A DNA stretch of 64,000 bases from Candidatus Aquidulcis sp. (GCA_020723345.1 DYJA01000013.1:38295-102294), one strand, 5' to 3'. Counted from the stretch's first letter, positions 31,834-40,171 are shown. Program-made: numbers and translations. The notes: generated from the sequence alone by a model not told the origin.

Positions 31834-32577
31834 ATGCGTTTGAAATGTATCGGCTGTGAAGCGTTGGCGCGCCCGATCTACTGGTGCGCCGCGCAATCGC
31901 CGCACACGATTGACGTGGAGTTAGTGCGATATGGCTTGCACAACACGCCCGCCGATCTGCGCGCACGCTTGCAGGCGCGCATCGACGCGACCGAGGATGC
32001 GTACGACGCGATCGTTTTGGTGTACGGTCTGTGCGGGCAAGCGAGCGCGGGGTTGCGCGCGCACACGACGCGGCTCGTGATTCCGCGCGCGCACGATTGC
32101 ATCACGCTTTTTCTCGGCAGCCGCGCGCGTTATCAATCCGAATTCGACCATCATCCTGGGACATATTGGTACGTGCAAGATTATCTCGAACGGCGCGATG
32201 GTTCGGGATCAGGGCTGGCGATTGGCGCGGGGAGCGCGGCGGAGACGGAGAACAAGTACGCCGAGTACGTCGCCAAATTTGGCAAAGAGAACGCGGATTA
32301 CTTGATGCAAGTGATGGGCGAATGGCAGAAACATTACAACCGCGCGGCGTTTATTGATTTCGGCATCGGCGACGCGTCGCCGACGCAGGCCCAAGCGCAG
32401 GAAAACGCCGCGCAGCGCGGTTGGACGTTCGAGCGCGTCACAGGCGATCTCGTTTTGGTGCGGCGTCTGCTCGACGGCGATTGGCAAAACGATTTTCTGA
32501 TCGTCGCGCCCGGCGAGCAAATCGAAATGGCGTACGACGACGACGTGATGCGCGGCGCGCGCAGCGGTGAGACGTGA
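31834..32577 (+). CDS. DUF1638 family protein
   Basis: 247 residues. The diagnostic segments are LKCIGCEALARPIYWCAA (Cys-x2-Cys near the N-terminus), VLVYGLCGQASAGLRA and LVIPRAHDCITLFLGSRARY, which match DUF1638. This family is often found near methylamine/corrinoid methyltransferase and activation genes, but its reaction is not established. The conserved Cys residues suggest metal or corrinoid-related chemistry. Its last 4 bases overlap the PyrK-like gene start, so the two are translationally coupled, and a PyrD-like gene follows. Confidence 0.82.
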   Translation: MRLKCIGCEALARPIYWCAAQSPHTIDVELVRYGLHNTPADLRARLQARIDATEDAYDAIVLVYGLCGQASAGLRAHTTRLVIPRAHDCITLFLGSRARYQSEFDHHPGTYWYVQDYLERRDGSGSGLAIGAGSAAETENKYAEYVAKFGKENADYLMQVMGEWQKHYNRAAFIDFGIGDASPTQAQAQENAAQRGWTFERVTGDLVLVRRLLDGDWQNDFLIVAPGEQIEMAYDDDVMRGARSGET

Positions 32578-33371
32578 AATCCTATTCCTGCCGCGTCGTC
32601 GAAAATCGAAATCTGTGGGTGGACACGCAACTCGTCGCGTTCGACGCGCCCGACCTTTCGCGCGCGCTGCACCCAGGGCAATTCGCGCTCGCGCGCGCCG
32701 CGCCGACATTCGATCCGTACTTGCGACGCGTGCTGTGGCTGTACGCCAGCGACGGTGAGCGCGTCGCGTTTGTTTTTTCAGCGTGCGATCCGCTTGCCGC
32801 GCGGACGCGCGTGGGCGATTCGCTCGATTTGCTCGCGCCGCTGGGCAACGCGATCAACTTGGATGCGAACGCGCGGCGCGTTTTGTTGATTGGCGAAGGC
32901 ACGCGCATCGTTCAACTGATCGCACTCGCGCACGACGCCGTCGCGCAAGCGCGCGAAGTGGTCTTGGCGTCTTCCCCTGTCGTTGGCGGGGGAGGGCACG
33001 GGGTGGGAGTATCTCCCTCCCCTGTTGCGGACGGGGGAGGGTACGGGGTGGGGGTATTCCCGACGCATTTGCTTGCGCCCGAAATCGAGTATCGCACCGA
33101 CGACGCGTTGAGCGCGGAATTGCTTGTGTGGGCGGACGCGATCATCGCGAGCGGGTCGGCTGAATTGTATCGCGCGCTCGCGAGCGCGATTCGCGCGGCG
33201 CGCTATCGGCTGGAATCCGGTTTCGCGCGCGTGATCGTCGATCTGCCGATGCCGTGCGGTACGGGCGCGTGCTACGCGTGCGCGGTCGAGACGACGCGCG
33301 GCGCGCAACTCGCGTGCGTGGACGGACCCGCGTTCGATTTGGTCAAGTTTGAAACTCGGAGTGCGCGATGA
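32574..33371 (+). CDS. PyrK-like flavin/[2Fe-2S] electron-transfer protein with two in-frame repeats
   Basis: 265 residues related to the dihydroorotate dehydrogenase electron-transfer subunit. The C-terminal MPCGTGACYACAVETTRGAQ, then LACVDGP, has the four-Cys pattern of the PyrK [2Fe-2S] cluster. LRRVLWLYASDG resembles the FAD-binding LRRPxS segment. In the middle, SSPVVGGGGHGVGV and SPSPVADGGGYGVGV are encoded by two tandem GC-rich repeats (32971-33054) inserted in frame. They are read in a different frame from the copies at 9169 and 26001. The gene is coupled by 4-bp overlaps to DUF1638 and the PyrD-like gene. It probably passes electrons between NAD(H) and its partner. Confidence 0.78.
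   Translation: MKSYSCRVVENRNLWVDTQLVAFDAPDLSRALHPGQFALARAAPTFDPYLRRVLWLYASDGERVAFVFSACDPLAARTRVGDSLDLLAPLGNAINLDANARRVLLIGEGTRIVQLIALAHDAVAQAREVVLASSPVVGGGGHGVGVSPSPVADGGGYGVGVFPTHLLAPEIEYRTDDALSAELLVWADAIIASGSAELYRALASAIRAARYRLESGFARVIVDLPMPCGTGACYACAVETTRGAQLACVDGPAFDLVKFETRSAR
32971..33010. repeat. In-frame GC-rich interspersed repeat, copy 3
   Basis: CTTCCCCTGTCG..GGGGGAGGGCACGGGGTGGGAGT, adjacent to copy 4. Same family as 9169 and 26001. Confidence 0.82.
33014..33054. repeat. In-frame GC-rich interspersed repeat, copy 4
   Basis: TCCCTCCCCTGTTGCGGACG.. then GGGGGAGGGTACGGGGTGGGGG, 3 bases after copy 3 and in the same frame as it. Confidence 0.82.
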
Positions 33372-34141
33372 TCGAATTGGCGTCGAACTGGAAACGCACT
33401 CTCACGATCCGCAATCCGATTTTGCTCGCGGCAGGCGGCTACACCACCGACGCGGCGCACATCGGCGCGCTGGTGACGCTGCCGACGACGTGGCGCGCGC
33501 GGGCGGGCGCGCCCATGCCGCGCGTCGTCGAAATCCCTGGCGGTGTGTTAGTTCGCACTGGCGCGGCGAACCCAGGATTGCCGCGCGTCGTGCGCGAACA
33601 TCGCCGCGCGTGGGAGCAGAGTCCGGCGCCGATCATCGTCGCGTTTGCCGCGCAAGGCGCGCGCGACTGGGCGACGATGGCAGCGCAACTCGAAAGTGTC
33701 ACGGGCGTCGGCGGCATCGAATTGCATTTCAATCCGGCGCTGGACGCCGCGGACGCGCTGCGCGCAGTGCGTGCGGCGACGGAGTTGCCGATCCTCGCGA
33801 AACTCGATCTCGACAACGCGTACGAAATCGCCGCCGCTTGCGTTGCGGCGGGCGCGAACGCGCTCGTGCTCGGTCGCGCGCCGCGCGGAATGAAAATCGT
33901 CGAAGGCAAAGCGTGGTACGGGCGGTTGTACGCGCCGTCGGTAAAACCGCTGGCGTTACGCGTGGTTGGAGAGATTAGGGATTTGGGACTTGGGATTCCG
34001 TTGATTGGCTGCGGCGGGATCCATTCGGCGGAGGATGCGCGCGAATTCCTGGCGGCAGGCGCGAGCGCGGTAGAAATTGACAGCGCAGAGTGGATTGAAC
34101 CGGGGATTGCCGAGCGCGTGGCGACGGAAGTGGACGCGTAG
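33368..34141 (+). CDS. Dihydroorotate dehydrogenase-like (PyrD-like) protein lacking the catalytic motif
   Basis: 257 residues, a FMN-type TIM barrel of the PyrD family. The C-terminal half is clear: LYAPSVKPLALRVVGEI, then IPLIGCGGIHSAEDAREFLA and AGASAVEID, the FMN phosphate site. At the active site, class 1 enzymes have NxSCPN with the catalytic Cys; here the segment reads IELHFNPALD, without Cys or Ser. TKSxT is replaced by TLPTT. It is also shorter than normal PyrD (about 300). A true pyrimidine role therefore looks unlikely. Together with the PyrK-like and DUF1638 genes (4-bp overlaps) it suggests a different flavin reaction. Confidence 0.72.
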   Translation: MIELASNWKRTLTIRNPILLAAGGYTTDAAHIGALVTLPTTWRARAGAPMPRVVEIPGGVLVRTGAANPGLPRVVREHRRAWEQSPAPIIVAFAAQGARDWATMAAQLESVTGVGGIELHFNPALDAADALRAVRAATELPILAKLDLDNAYEIAAACVAAGANALVLGRAPRGMKIVEGKAWYGRLYAPSVKPLALRVVGEIRDLGLGIPLIGCGGIHSAEDAREFLAAGASAVEIDSAEWIEPGIAERVATEVDA

Positions 34142-34143
34142 AG

Positions 34144-34980
34144 ATGTTGAGTCGCACAAACCATTCTGTGTTTATTGTTGTTTGTTTCTTGTTCTCTACA
34201 TTTGCTTGCAACCTCACGCAGATCGCGTTCGCACCGACGCCGACTGCCACTGCGCCCGCGCCGACCACGACGCGTTCCCCCGCCGCGACGCTGACGCGCG
34301 CGCCGCGCGCAGGCGCGCCCGCGTGGTGGGACGCGCAAATCGCGCTGCCGGCGTCATTCAATTTTGAGGGCGATGCCAGCCGCGCGGTTTGGAGCGCGCG
34401 CGACGCGAATGCCGACGGCATCCGAGACGCGCTCGTTCGGCAAGCGCAAGCCGCGGGGTATCAGGTGTCCGTCATCACCCAATCGCGCGGCGCGATCTAC
34501 GATTTGCTGTGCGTGAAAGGACAGAGCGCGCTCGCGATCAATCTTACGCTGGGCAGCGATACGACGATCATCACGGCGAAGCGCGTCGGCGTGCTGCACT
34601 TGAGCGTGCGCGGCGTCGTGAACGTCGAACTCGATCTGCCGATGCGGACGCGGCTCGATACGACGCCGGGCAGCGAGGTTTCCATCGGCACGGCGATTCC
34701 GAATCCGCAGTGCGCGCGGTGCGAGTACTATATCAACGTTCACATCGCGCCGTTCAAAGGCGTCGGCAATTATGATTCTAAACCGGGGACGTACTTGATT
34801 GACGTGCAGGTGATTCCGGGGGGCGATCCGGACAAAGACGATTTCCGCTGGCCCATCGGCGGCTGTACGGTTACGGTGAAAGAAACGAGCGGGGCGTTCG
34901 AGTGCAAGCAGTTGCAGAACGTGAACGATCAGACCAAGCGGATCGATGTGAATGGCGCGTGGCAACAACCACCACAATAA
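34144..34980 (+). CDS. Hypothetical secreted lipoprotein
   Basis: 278 residues. The hydrophobic N-terminus HSVFIVVCFLFSTFAC suggests a signal peptide ending at a lipobox-like Cys22, followed by a Thr/Pro/Ala-rich linker (APTPTATAPAPTTTRSPAA). The remainder is rich in beta-strand-type segments and has four cysteines (CARC among them) that could form disulphides or bind metal. No family recognised. It starts 2 bases after the PyrD-like stop, so it may be co-transcribed with that operon. Confidence 0.65.
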   Translation: MLSRTNHSVFIVVCFLFSTFACNLTQIAFAPTPTATAPAPTTTRSPAATLTRAPRAGAPAWWDAQIALPASFNFEGDASRAVWSARDANADGIRDALVRQAQAAGYQVSVITQSRGAIYDLLCVKGQSALAINLTLGSDTTIITAKRVGVLHLSVRGVVNVELDLPMRTRLDTTPGSEVSIGTAIPNPQCARCEYYINVHIAPFKGVGNYDSKPGTYLIDVQVIPGGDPDKDDFRWPIGGCTVTVKETSGAFECKQLQNVNDQTKRIDVNGAWQQPPQ

Positions 34981-35050
34981 TTTTCGATTTGTGATTTCAG
35001 ATTTTCGATTTCGCGCATTCAATCGAAAATCGGCAATTGAAAATCTAGAA
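34981..35050. repeat. Intergenic hairpin of TTTTCGATT words between convergent genes
   Basis: TTTTCGATTTGTGATTTCAG and AGATTTTCGATT pair with AATCGAAAATCGGCAATTGA. Located between the lipoprotein and dtd gene ends; possibly a bidirectional terminator. Confidence 0.65.
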
Positions 35051-35055
35051 TAAGA

Positions 35056-35496
35056 TCAGGGTGAGTCGAGAATGATCGTCACCGGACCATCGTTGAAAAT
35101 CTTGACCAGCATCCGCGCTTGAAATTTTCCTGTTTCGACCGGCAAACCTTGCTCGCGCAGCAGCGCGGCGAATCGTTCGATCAACGGCTCGGCGATTTCG
35201 GGACGCGCGGCGGCGATGAAATCGGGGCGGCGCCCGCGTCGCGCGTCCGCGTAAAGTGTGAATTGCGAGACGACGAGCGCGTGCGCGCCGACATCGAGCG
35301 CGGAGAGGTTGAACTTGCCCGCGGCGTCTTCGAAAATACGAAGCGTCGCGATTTTCTGCGCCAACCAGCGCGCGTCGCCTTCGTCATCGTCGTGCGTGAC
35401 GCCGATGAGAATCAGCAAGCCCATGCCAATCGCGCTGATCGTTTGATTGTCTACCGTGACTGCGGCTTCGCGCACGCGTTGAAGAACAGCGCGCAT
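35056..35496 (-). CDS. dtd: D-aminoacyl-tRNA deacylase
   Basis: 146 residues, the standard length. [20 protein letters not shown] begins the family, with [17 protein letters not shown] containing the active-site SQFTL motif and [13 protein letters not shown] near the C-terminus carrying the cross-subunit NDGPVT (Gly-Pro) motif. It hydrolyses D-amino acids mischarged on tRNA in the cytoplasm. It stands alone on the minus strand, divergent from the small gene at 35561, and its end faces the lipoprotein gene across a hairpin. Confidence 0.95.
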   Translation of the reverse strand: MRAVLQRVREAAVTVDNQTISAIGMGLLILIGVTHDDDEGDARWLAQKIATLRIFEDAAGKFNLSALDVGAHALVVSQFTLYADARRGRRPDFIAAARPEIAEPLIERFAALLREQGLPVETGKFQARMLVKIFNDGPVTIILDSP

Positions 35497-35508
35497 GATA
35501 ACCCCCAG

Positions 35509-35537
35509 TTGCTTTTATTTCTAATCTCTGGTATGAT
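35509..35537 (+). promoter_or_regulatory. Sigma70-type promoter of the gene at 35561
   Basis: TTGCTT (35509-35514), 17-bp spacer and TATGAT (35532-35537), about 24 bases before the ATG. Confidence 0.7.
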
Positions 35538-35560
35538 TCCGCTACGCTGGAGCGATACAC

Positions 35561-35860
35561 ATGTACAAATTGCTAATGACCTGGGACATTCGTCCGGGCA
35601 GAGAATCCGAATATTTCGAATTTGTCGTGCAAGAGTTCGTGCCCAAACTCACGCGGCTGGGCATTCAGCCGACGGAGGCGTGGTACACGGTGTACGGCAG
35701 CGCGCCGCAGATTTTGACGGGCGGCGTCGCTCAAGATCGCGCCACGCTCGAAAAAATCATCGAGGGCGACGAGTGGAAGCAGTTGCTCGAAAAATTGTTG
35801 ACGTACGTCGCGAATTTCAATCACAAGATCGTGCCGCACACTGGACATTTTCAATTGTAA
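35561..35860 (+). CDS. Small hypothetical protein, ferredoxin-like/monooxygenase-like fold possible
   Basis: 99 residues. The N-terminus YKLLMTWDIRPGRESEYFEF followed by alternating helix/strand segments and a central GSAPQILTGGVAQDR is reminiscent of dimeric alpha-beta barrel (ABM-like) proteins, but no catalytic motif is visible. It has its own promoter and is followed by a strong hairpin that should act as terminator, so it is monocistronic. Confidence 0.6.
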   Translation: MYKLLMTWDIRPGRESEYFEFVVQEFVPKLTRLGIQPTEAWYTVYGSAPQILTGGVAQDRATLEKIIEGDEWKQLLEKLLTYVANFNHKIVPHTGHFQL

Positions 35861-35879
35861 CGCGTTGCTTGATTAGAGA

Positions 35880-35919
35880 ATTGGGGATACCACGCGATCG
35901 ATCGCGCGGTATCCCCAAT
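35880..35919. terminator. Bidirectional terminator-type palindrome
   Basis: 40-bp palindrome with a single mismatch (ATTGGGGATACC..GGTATCCCCAAT around CGCGATCGATCGCG), followed by TTATTTCT. It lies between convergent genes ending at 35860 and 35948. Confidence 0.8.
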
Positions 35920-35947
35920 TTATTTCTAGCGCAACTAGCGCGCCGCC

Positions 35948-36283
35948 TTATTTCTTCTCGGCGTGGCTCTCCGATTTTGTTTCTGCCTTTGTTTCGGCGC
36001 TTACCGGTTTGGTTTCTGCTTTCGTTTCCTCGCCATTCGATTTGGTTTCGGGTTTGGACGCCGCGCCATTCGTCTTCGTTTCGCCGGTCACCGCGCTCGA
36101 TGTGGATTTGCGGCTGTCGGTGATATACCAGCCCGAGCCCTTGAAAATGATCCCGGCAGGGTGAATGACTTTGTGGACGTTGCCCGAGCAATCGGGGCAT
36201 TGGCGGACCGGTTCATCCTGAATCGATTGCAGTCGCTCGAAACGATTTCCGCAAGTTTCACATTCGTATTCGTAGATCGGCAT
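35948..36283 (-). CDS. FmdB-family zinc-ribbon protein
   Basis: 111 residues. [20 protein letters not shown] and VRQCPDCSG form a CxxC-CxxC zinc ribbon of the FmdB family (putative regulatory proteins), followed by the typical [10 protein letters not shown]. The C-terminal 50 residues are a low-complexity Lys/Glu/Thr/Ser repeat ([23 protein letters not shown]). Start chosen at the Met of MPIYEY; an in-frame upstream extension is not conserved in the family. Function of FmdB proteins is poorly defined. Confidence 0.87.
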   Translation of the reverse strand: MPIYEYECETCGNRFERLQSIQDEPVRQCPDCSGNVHKVIHPAGIIFKGSGWYITDSRKSTSSAVTGETKTNGAASKPETKSNGEETKAETKPVSAETKAETKSESHAEKK

Positions 36284-36373
36284 ACGCGTACAACTCCCAA
36301 TCCAGATTGACAAAGCGACGCGGGAGTTGCCCCCCGCGCCTTCGCTCGTGCTTATCGGTTTCCGATTATACTC

Positions 36374-37312
36374 TTACTTGCGCCGTCGGTCAAATGCGTA
36401 CTGACTGCCGGGCAGCGACTTGACGTACTTTTTCAACTCGGCGGCGCGCGCGGAAACTTGACCTGGATGGTGCAACTTGATCTGTTCGTTGGTCACAATC
36501 GCAATCGAGACGGTGACGATGGGCGCGCGGAAAGGTTTGCCGCGCCGGTCGATTGATTCGATGTAGCCGCGTGAGCGCACTTCTTCGGGATAGAACAACA
36601 GAATCTCGATGTCGAAACGCGTGATGACGATTTGCGCGATGGGTTCCGCACGCGGGGGCGTTGTCAGCACGATAAAATCATCGCCGCCAATGTGACCGAC
36701 AAAGTCGTCCGCGTTACCTTCGCGCCGAGCAGTATCGGTTATTTGCCGCGCCAGCATCTTGATGATCTCGTCGCCTTTGAGCCAGCCATATTCGTCGTTG
36801 TACTCTTTGAAATTTGCCAAGTCAATGTACATCACGGCGAGGGGTTGCGACGTGGCTAGGCGCTGGCGGAGCATCCGTTCGATTGCCACGTTGCCGGGGA
36901 GGGTGGTCAGCGGGTTCGCGTCGAGATCGCGTTCGCTGCGCCGCAAATGGATCGCGATGCGCGCCTGGAGTTCGTCCAGATTGAAGGGCTTGGTGACGTA
37001 ATCGTCCGCGCCGGTTTTCAGACCGCGCACTTTGGCTTCGGTTTGATCGAGCGCGGTCAACATGAGGATCGGCACATTCGCGGTCAGCGAGCTTTGACGC
37101 AACTGCGCGCATACCTGGAATCCATCCATTCCAGGCATCATCAAATCGAGCAGGATCAGATCGGGGGGCTGACTTTGCGCTAGAAAGAGTCCTTCGGCGC
37201 CGGAACCGGCTTCTTGGACTTGGTAACCCTCCGCGGTCAAAGTCTTGGTCACAATGCGTCGGATCAGCGGATCATCATCGATTAGGAGGATTTTGCGTTT
37301 TTCCAAACTCAT
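36374..37312 (-). CDS. Receiver-GGDEF signalling protein
   Basis: 312 residues. The N-terminal receiver domain has ILLIDDDPLIRR (acidic pocket), phospho-acceptor Asp in LILLDLMMPGMDGF, Thr in MLTALD and Lys in YVTKPFN. The second half is a GGDEF-type domain (YIDLANFKEYNDEYGWLKGD; HIGGDDFIVLTTP). The signature reads GGDDF, with the catalytic Glu replaced by Asp, so diguanylate cyclase activity is doubtful. The domain likely binds GTP or acts as a regulated output. No partner kinase is adjacent. Start chosen at ATGAGTTTGG; a TTG two codons upstream also exists. Confidence 0.88.
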   Translation of the reverse strand: MSLEKRKILLIDDDPLIRRIVTKTLTAEGYQVQEAGSGAEGLFLAQSQPPDLILLDLMMPGMDGFQVCAQLRQSSLTANVPILMLTALDQTEAKVRGLKTGADDYVTKPFNLDELQARIAIHLRRSERDLDANPLTTLPGNVAIERMLRQRLATSQPLAVMYIDLANFKEYNDEYGWLKGDEIIKMLARQITDTARREGNADDFVGHIGGDDFIVLTTPPRAEPIAQIVITRFDIEILLFYPEEVRSRGYIESIDRRGKPFRAPIVTVSIAIVTNEQIKLHHPGQVSARAAELKKYVKSLPGSQYAFDRRRK

Positions 37313-37396
37313 TTTCAATTTGCCAAATTCTATACCGATCTTGGTTTTGGGGCAATAGGATAAAGTTCTGGTGATTGGAAATCCGGTTTGGCTTGA

Positions 37397-38239
37397 TCAA
37401 AAATCTAGAGCGCGCGTCAATTTATTCCACTCTTCCAATGTCAGTGTTTCCGCGCGACGGGCGGGATCGATTTCCGCGCGATTGAGCGCGTGCGCGACCA
37501 CCGGCGACGCCAGCCCGAGACCGTGCGCAAGCGCGTTGCGTAACTGCTTGCGCCGCTCGCCAAATCCCGCGCGCACGATGGCAAAGAAGCGCTCCGGATC
37601 GGCGATGGCATAGCGCGACGATTCGAATACATCCAAGCGCACGACCGCCGAATCGACTTGCGGACGCGGATAGAATGCTCCGGCGGCAATCGTCCGCACG
37701 ATGCGCGGCTGCGCGAAAAATTGGACGCTCACCGCGAGCAGGTTCATTTGCGGCGGCTGCGCGGCGATGCGTTGCGCGACTTCGCGCTGCACCATCACGA
37801 CGATCACGCGCGGTTTGTGCTGCGCCTCCAAGACGTGCCGCAGAATCGCGGAGGTGATATAGTACGGCAGGTTGGCGACGATTTTGTAGGACGCGGCGGG
37901 CACATCTCCTGCCCCTCCGCCCCGCGCGATCCAATCCCACGGTTCGGCGTCCAACACGTCGCCCTGCAAAATGGCGACGTTCGCGGCAGTCGCAAAATCG
38001 GCGCGCAATTTTTCCGCGAGATCCGTGTCCACTTCGACGGCGACGACGCGCGCGGCGCGCTGCGCGAGCACGCGCGTCAGGTGTCCCAAGCCGGGCCCGA
38101 TTTCCAGGATTGTGTCATCCCGCGTGACCTGCGCGGCGTCGGCGATGCTTTCCAGAATGCGCGGATCGGTCAGAAAATGCTGTCCCCACTTTTTGCGCGG
38201 GCGCAGTCCGCCTGAATCGAGCGCGGCTTTGATGCTCAT
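37397..38239 (-). CDS. rsmA: 16S rRNA (adenine(1518)-N6/adenine(1519)-N6)-dimethyltransferase
   Basis: 280 residues. KKWGQHFLTDPRILESI is the family N-terminal motif, ILEIGPGLGHLTRVLAQRA binds SAM, VAVEVDTDLAEKL is motif II, and VANLPYYITSAILRHVLE carries the catalytic NLPY. It dimethylates two adjacent adenines in the 3' end of 16S rRNA during 30S maturation. It starts 2 bases after the stop of the G5/3D protein gene, so both are probably in one transcript. Confidence 0.96.
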   Translation of the reverse strand: MSIKAALDSGGLRPRKKWGQHFLTDPRILESIADAAQVTRDDTILEIGPGLGHLTRVLAQRAARVVAVEVDTDLAEKLRADFATAANVAILQGDVLDAEPWDWIARGGGAGDVPAASYKIVANLPYYITSAILRHVLEAQHKPRVIVVMVQREVAQRIAAQPPQMNLLAVSVQFFAQPRIVRTIAAGAFYPRPQVDSAVVRLDVFESSRYAIADPERFFAIVRAGFGERRKQLRNALAHGLGLASPVVAHALNRAEIDPARRAETLTLEEWNKLTRALDF

Positions 38240-38241
38240 GG

Positions 38242-39747
38242 CTAGTGTGTCGGCGCGCGCTCTTTCGGCGTGTCGGGAATGACCCAGTCAACTTGATCGT
38301 ACGGCGGGACTGGATCAAGGACGTACACATCAACCCATTTATACCACAATACCAAATTCCACTCGTCGTAACCCAGGTCGACGCGCTTGCCTTTGATTCG
38401 TCCGCCGGTATCGCCCGCGACTGCCAAGCCGTAACCGGGAATGTAGAGGCGCGCGCGCAAGTTGATCACGCGCGGATCCACGGCGACGATGCCAACGCCC
38501 GCGCGCATCCCGGTCGCGGTGATGCCGAACTCGGGATGCGAGCGCGCTTTGCCCGACGTGGCGGCGGTGTACGACGTCGCGAGCATGCGAATCTTGCGCC
38601 AATAGGTGATGTTCGAACCGTCCGGCAGCGTCAAATCGCGCTTTACGATTTTCGTGCCATAGTTGATGATCTGCGTCGTCGGCGGCGTTTCGATCCATTC
38701 GCGATCGACTGAGCGTTTCACCTCGCGCCCGTTTTCGTACACGACGCGCGTCGTGCGCTTTTTCATCCCTTCGTCGCCGGTTTGGGTGATTTTGCGTTGG
38801 TCGATTTCCAGAGTGGGATCGGCTTGCCAGACCGTTTCGTACGGAATGTACTCCGCGTCAGTTAGGAATTCTTCGCGGACGCGCATCACTTGGATCGTCG
38901 CGCCGTCGCGGACGATTTCAGTCGCGGGCGGAATCGTATAATCTTTGTCTTTGAGTTCGATGCTTTCTTGTTTGAGCATTCCGGCAATCGTCTCGCTGCG
39001 CGTGCGCGTGCGAATCGTTCGGCTGTCTACGTTGATCGTCGCCGCGCGCGAACGCCGGATGAACACTTGCCAACCCGGCGCGACCGGCGTTCCCAGGTCG
39101 GGCGAAACGTCGTCGCCGAGGTAGACGATCAGTCCGGCTTGACGGAGCGCTTCGCCGAGCGTGGGCGCGGTAGTGTAAAGGGTCGTGCGCGCGCCGTCGT
39201 CGTCGATCAGAATCGGCATCGCGCGCTGCACTTGGACGCGCAGAGTGTGATCGTTTTCGATGCGCGCGAGCGCGAAGGAAGATTCGATGAACGTGCCGTC
39301 GATCGCGATGCGGTCGCCGGGTTTGAGGACGAGTCCGGCTTCGCGCAACGCGTCGCTGATCGTCGGGGCTTGCGTGCGGTGCAGAGTTATTGCGCCATCG
39401 GCGCGAATTTCAAGCGCGCGCGCGATGCGAATGACGATGGGTTGATGATCGGGTGCCGGCGCGTCGAGCGCGGGAAAAACGCTGTCGCGGGGCAGGAGCG
39501 ATACTGCCGCGTCGTTCAAAACTCCGGCGACATTTTTTTGGTTGGAGAGGACTTGGTGGGCTTGTCGATCAATCTCCACGGCGATGGGTCTGAGCGTGCT
39601 GACATAACCCCATCCCATCGCCGCAAGCGCGAGGAGCGTGAGGAAGAGGAACGCGGTCTGCGCGTTGAAAAGGGCACGGCGCAATCGACGGCGCGCGACC
39701 GACACATCGTAGCGATAATCAAGATAATCCGATGGGTCAGTAGTCAA
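38242..39747 (-). CDS. DUF348/G5/3D-domain cell-wall protein (YabE/Rpf-like)
   Basis: 501 residues from a TTG start. A basic N-terminus and one membrane anchor (LFNAQTAFLFLTLLALAAMG) are followed by DUF348 ubiquitin-like repeats (TISDALREAGLVLKPGDRIA; TLGEALRQAGLIVYLGDDV), a G5-like region (VVYENGREVKRSVDREWIE) and a C-terminal 3D domain (TGMRAGVGIVAVDPRVINLR, GDTGGRIKGKRVDLGYD) with its three Asp. Such proteins act on peptidoglycan outside the membrane. Upstream codons in the same frame overlap the SRP RNA gene, so a later start is required; TTG at 39747 or GTG at 39705 are the options. Confidence 0.82.
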   Translation of the reverse strand: MTTDPSDYLDYRYDVSVARRRLRRALFNAQTAFLFLTLLALAAMGWGYVSTLRPIAVEIDRQAHQVLSNQKNVAGVLNDAAVSLLPRDSVFPALDAPAPDHQPIVIRIARALEIRADGAITLHRTQAPTISDALREAGLVLKPGDRIAIDGTFIESSFALARIENDHTLRVQVQRAMPILIDDDGARTTLYTTAPTLGEALRQAGLIVYLGDDVSPDLGTPVAPGWQVFIRRSRAATINVDSRTIRTRTRSETIAGMLKQESIELKDKDYTIPPATEIVRDGATIQVMRVREEFLTDAEYIPYETVWQADPTLEIDQRKITQTGDEGMKKRTTRVVYENGREVKRSVDREWIETPPTTQIINYGTKIVKRDLTLPDGSNITYWRKIRMLATSYTAATSGKARSHPEFGITATGMRAGVGIVAVDPRVINLRARLYIPGYGLAVAGDTGGRIKGKRVDLGYDEWNLVLWYKWVDVYVLDPVPPYDQVDWVIPDTPKERAPTH

Positions 39748-39768
39748 GCGTATAGTCTCACGAAAGAA

Positions 39769-40055
39769 ATGGTCGTGCACCTTCTGTCGAGACGGACGTC
39801 CCGGCTTGCGCGATTCAGCCAGCTCCAGCCAGGTGCCCCGACGGCGCCCGCAAGTGACGACGTACCGTTGCTGTCTTCCGACCCTGGCGGGGTTTGTCGG
39901 CTTGCGCCGCGTCGGACCCAACCTTCATCGCCACTTGAATCGCACAGTCCCGACACGTACGGCCCTCGAGAAGGGATTCGACCTCGCTGTAGCGGGTTGC
40001 GAGTCAATCATCCGAAGATGTTTCAGGGCACCGCTAGTTCCCCATCTAGCACGAC
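39769..40055 (-). ncRNA. ffs: Signal recognition particle RNA, large (Alu-domain) type
   Basis: On the minus strand the 5' part reads GTGCTAGATGGGGAACTAGC and then GGTGCCCTG, the Alu-domain signature of large bacterial SRP RNAs. The distal hairpin reads CCAGGGTCGGAAGACAGCAA (GGAA tetraloop, CAGG/AGCA internal loop), the Ffh-binding helix 8. Long-range pairing between GGTCG..CCTTCT and AGAAGG..CGACC fixes the 3' end near 39770, giving about 287 nt. It lies between tRNA-Ser and the 3D-domain gene. Exact ends are approximate. Confidence 0.85.
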
Positions 40056-40171
40056 CGCGCTGAGTTTAGTCGAGAAGTGGGAAATTGTCAAAAAGGAGTC
40101 GCCAGTCCACAGTAGACAGTCGCCAGAAAAAATACTGTTGACTGTTGACTGCCGACTAGCGACTGAATGAG

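Noticed and set aside
33368..34141. Canonical pyrD for pyrimidine synthesis
   Set aside because: The catalytic NxSCPN and TKSxT segments are replaced and the protein is short.
39748..39921. N-terminal extension of the G5/3D protein back to 39921
   Set aside because: The extension lies inside the SRP RNA gene and reads Arg-rich, unconserved sequence; a start at or after 39747 is needed.
39769..40055. RNase P RNA or tmRNA in the tRNA-Ser neighbourhood
   Set aside because: No RNase P GAGGAAAGTCC motif and no tRNA-like end; the Alu-domain and GGAA tetraloop motifs fit SRP RNA.
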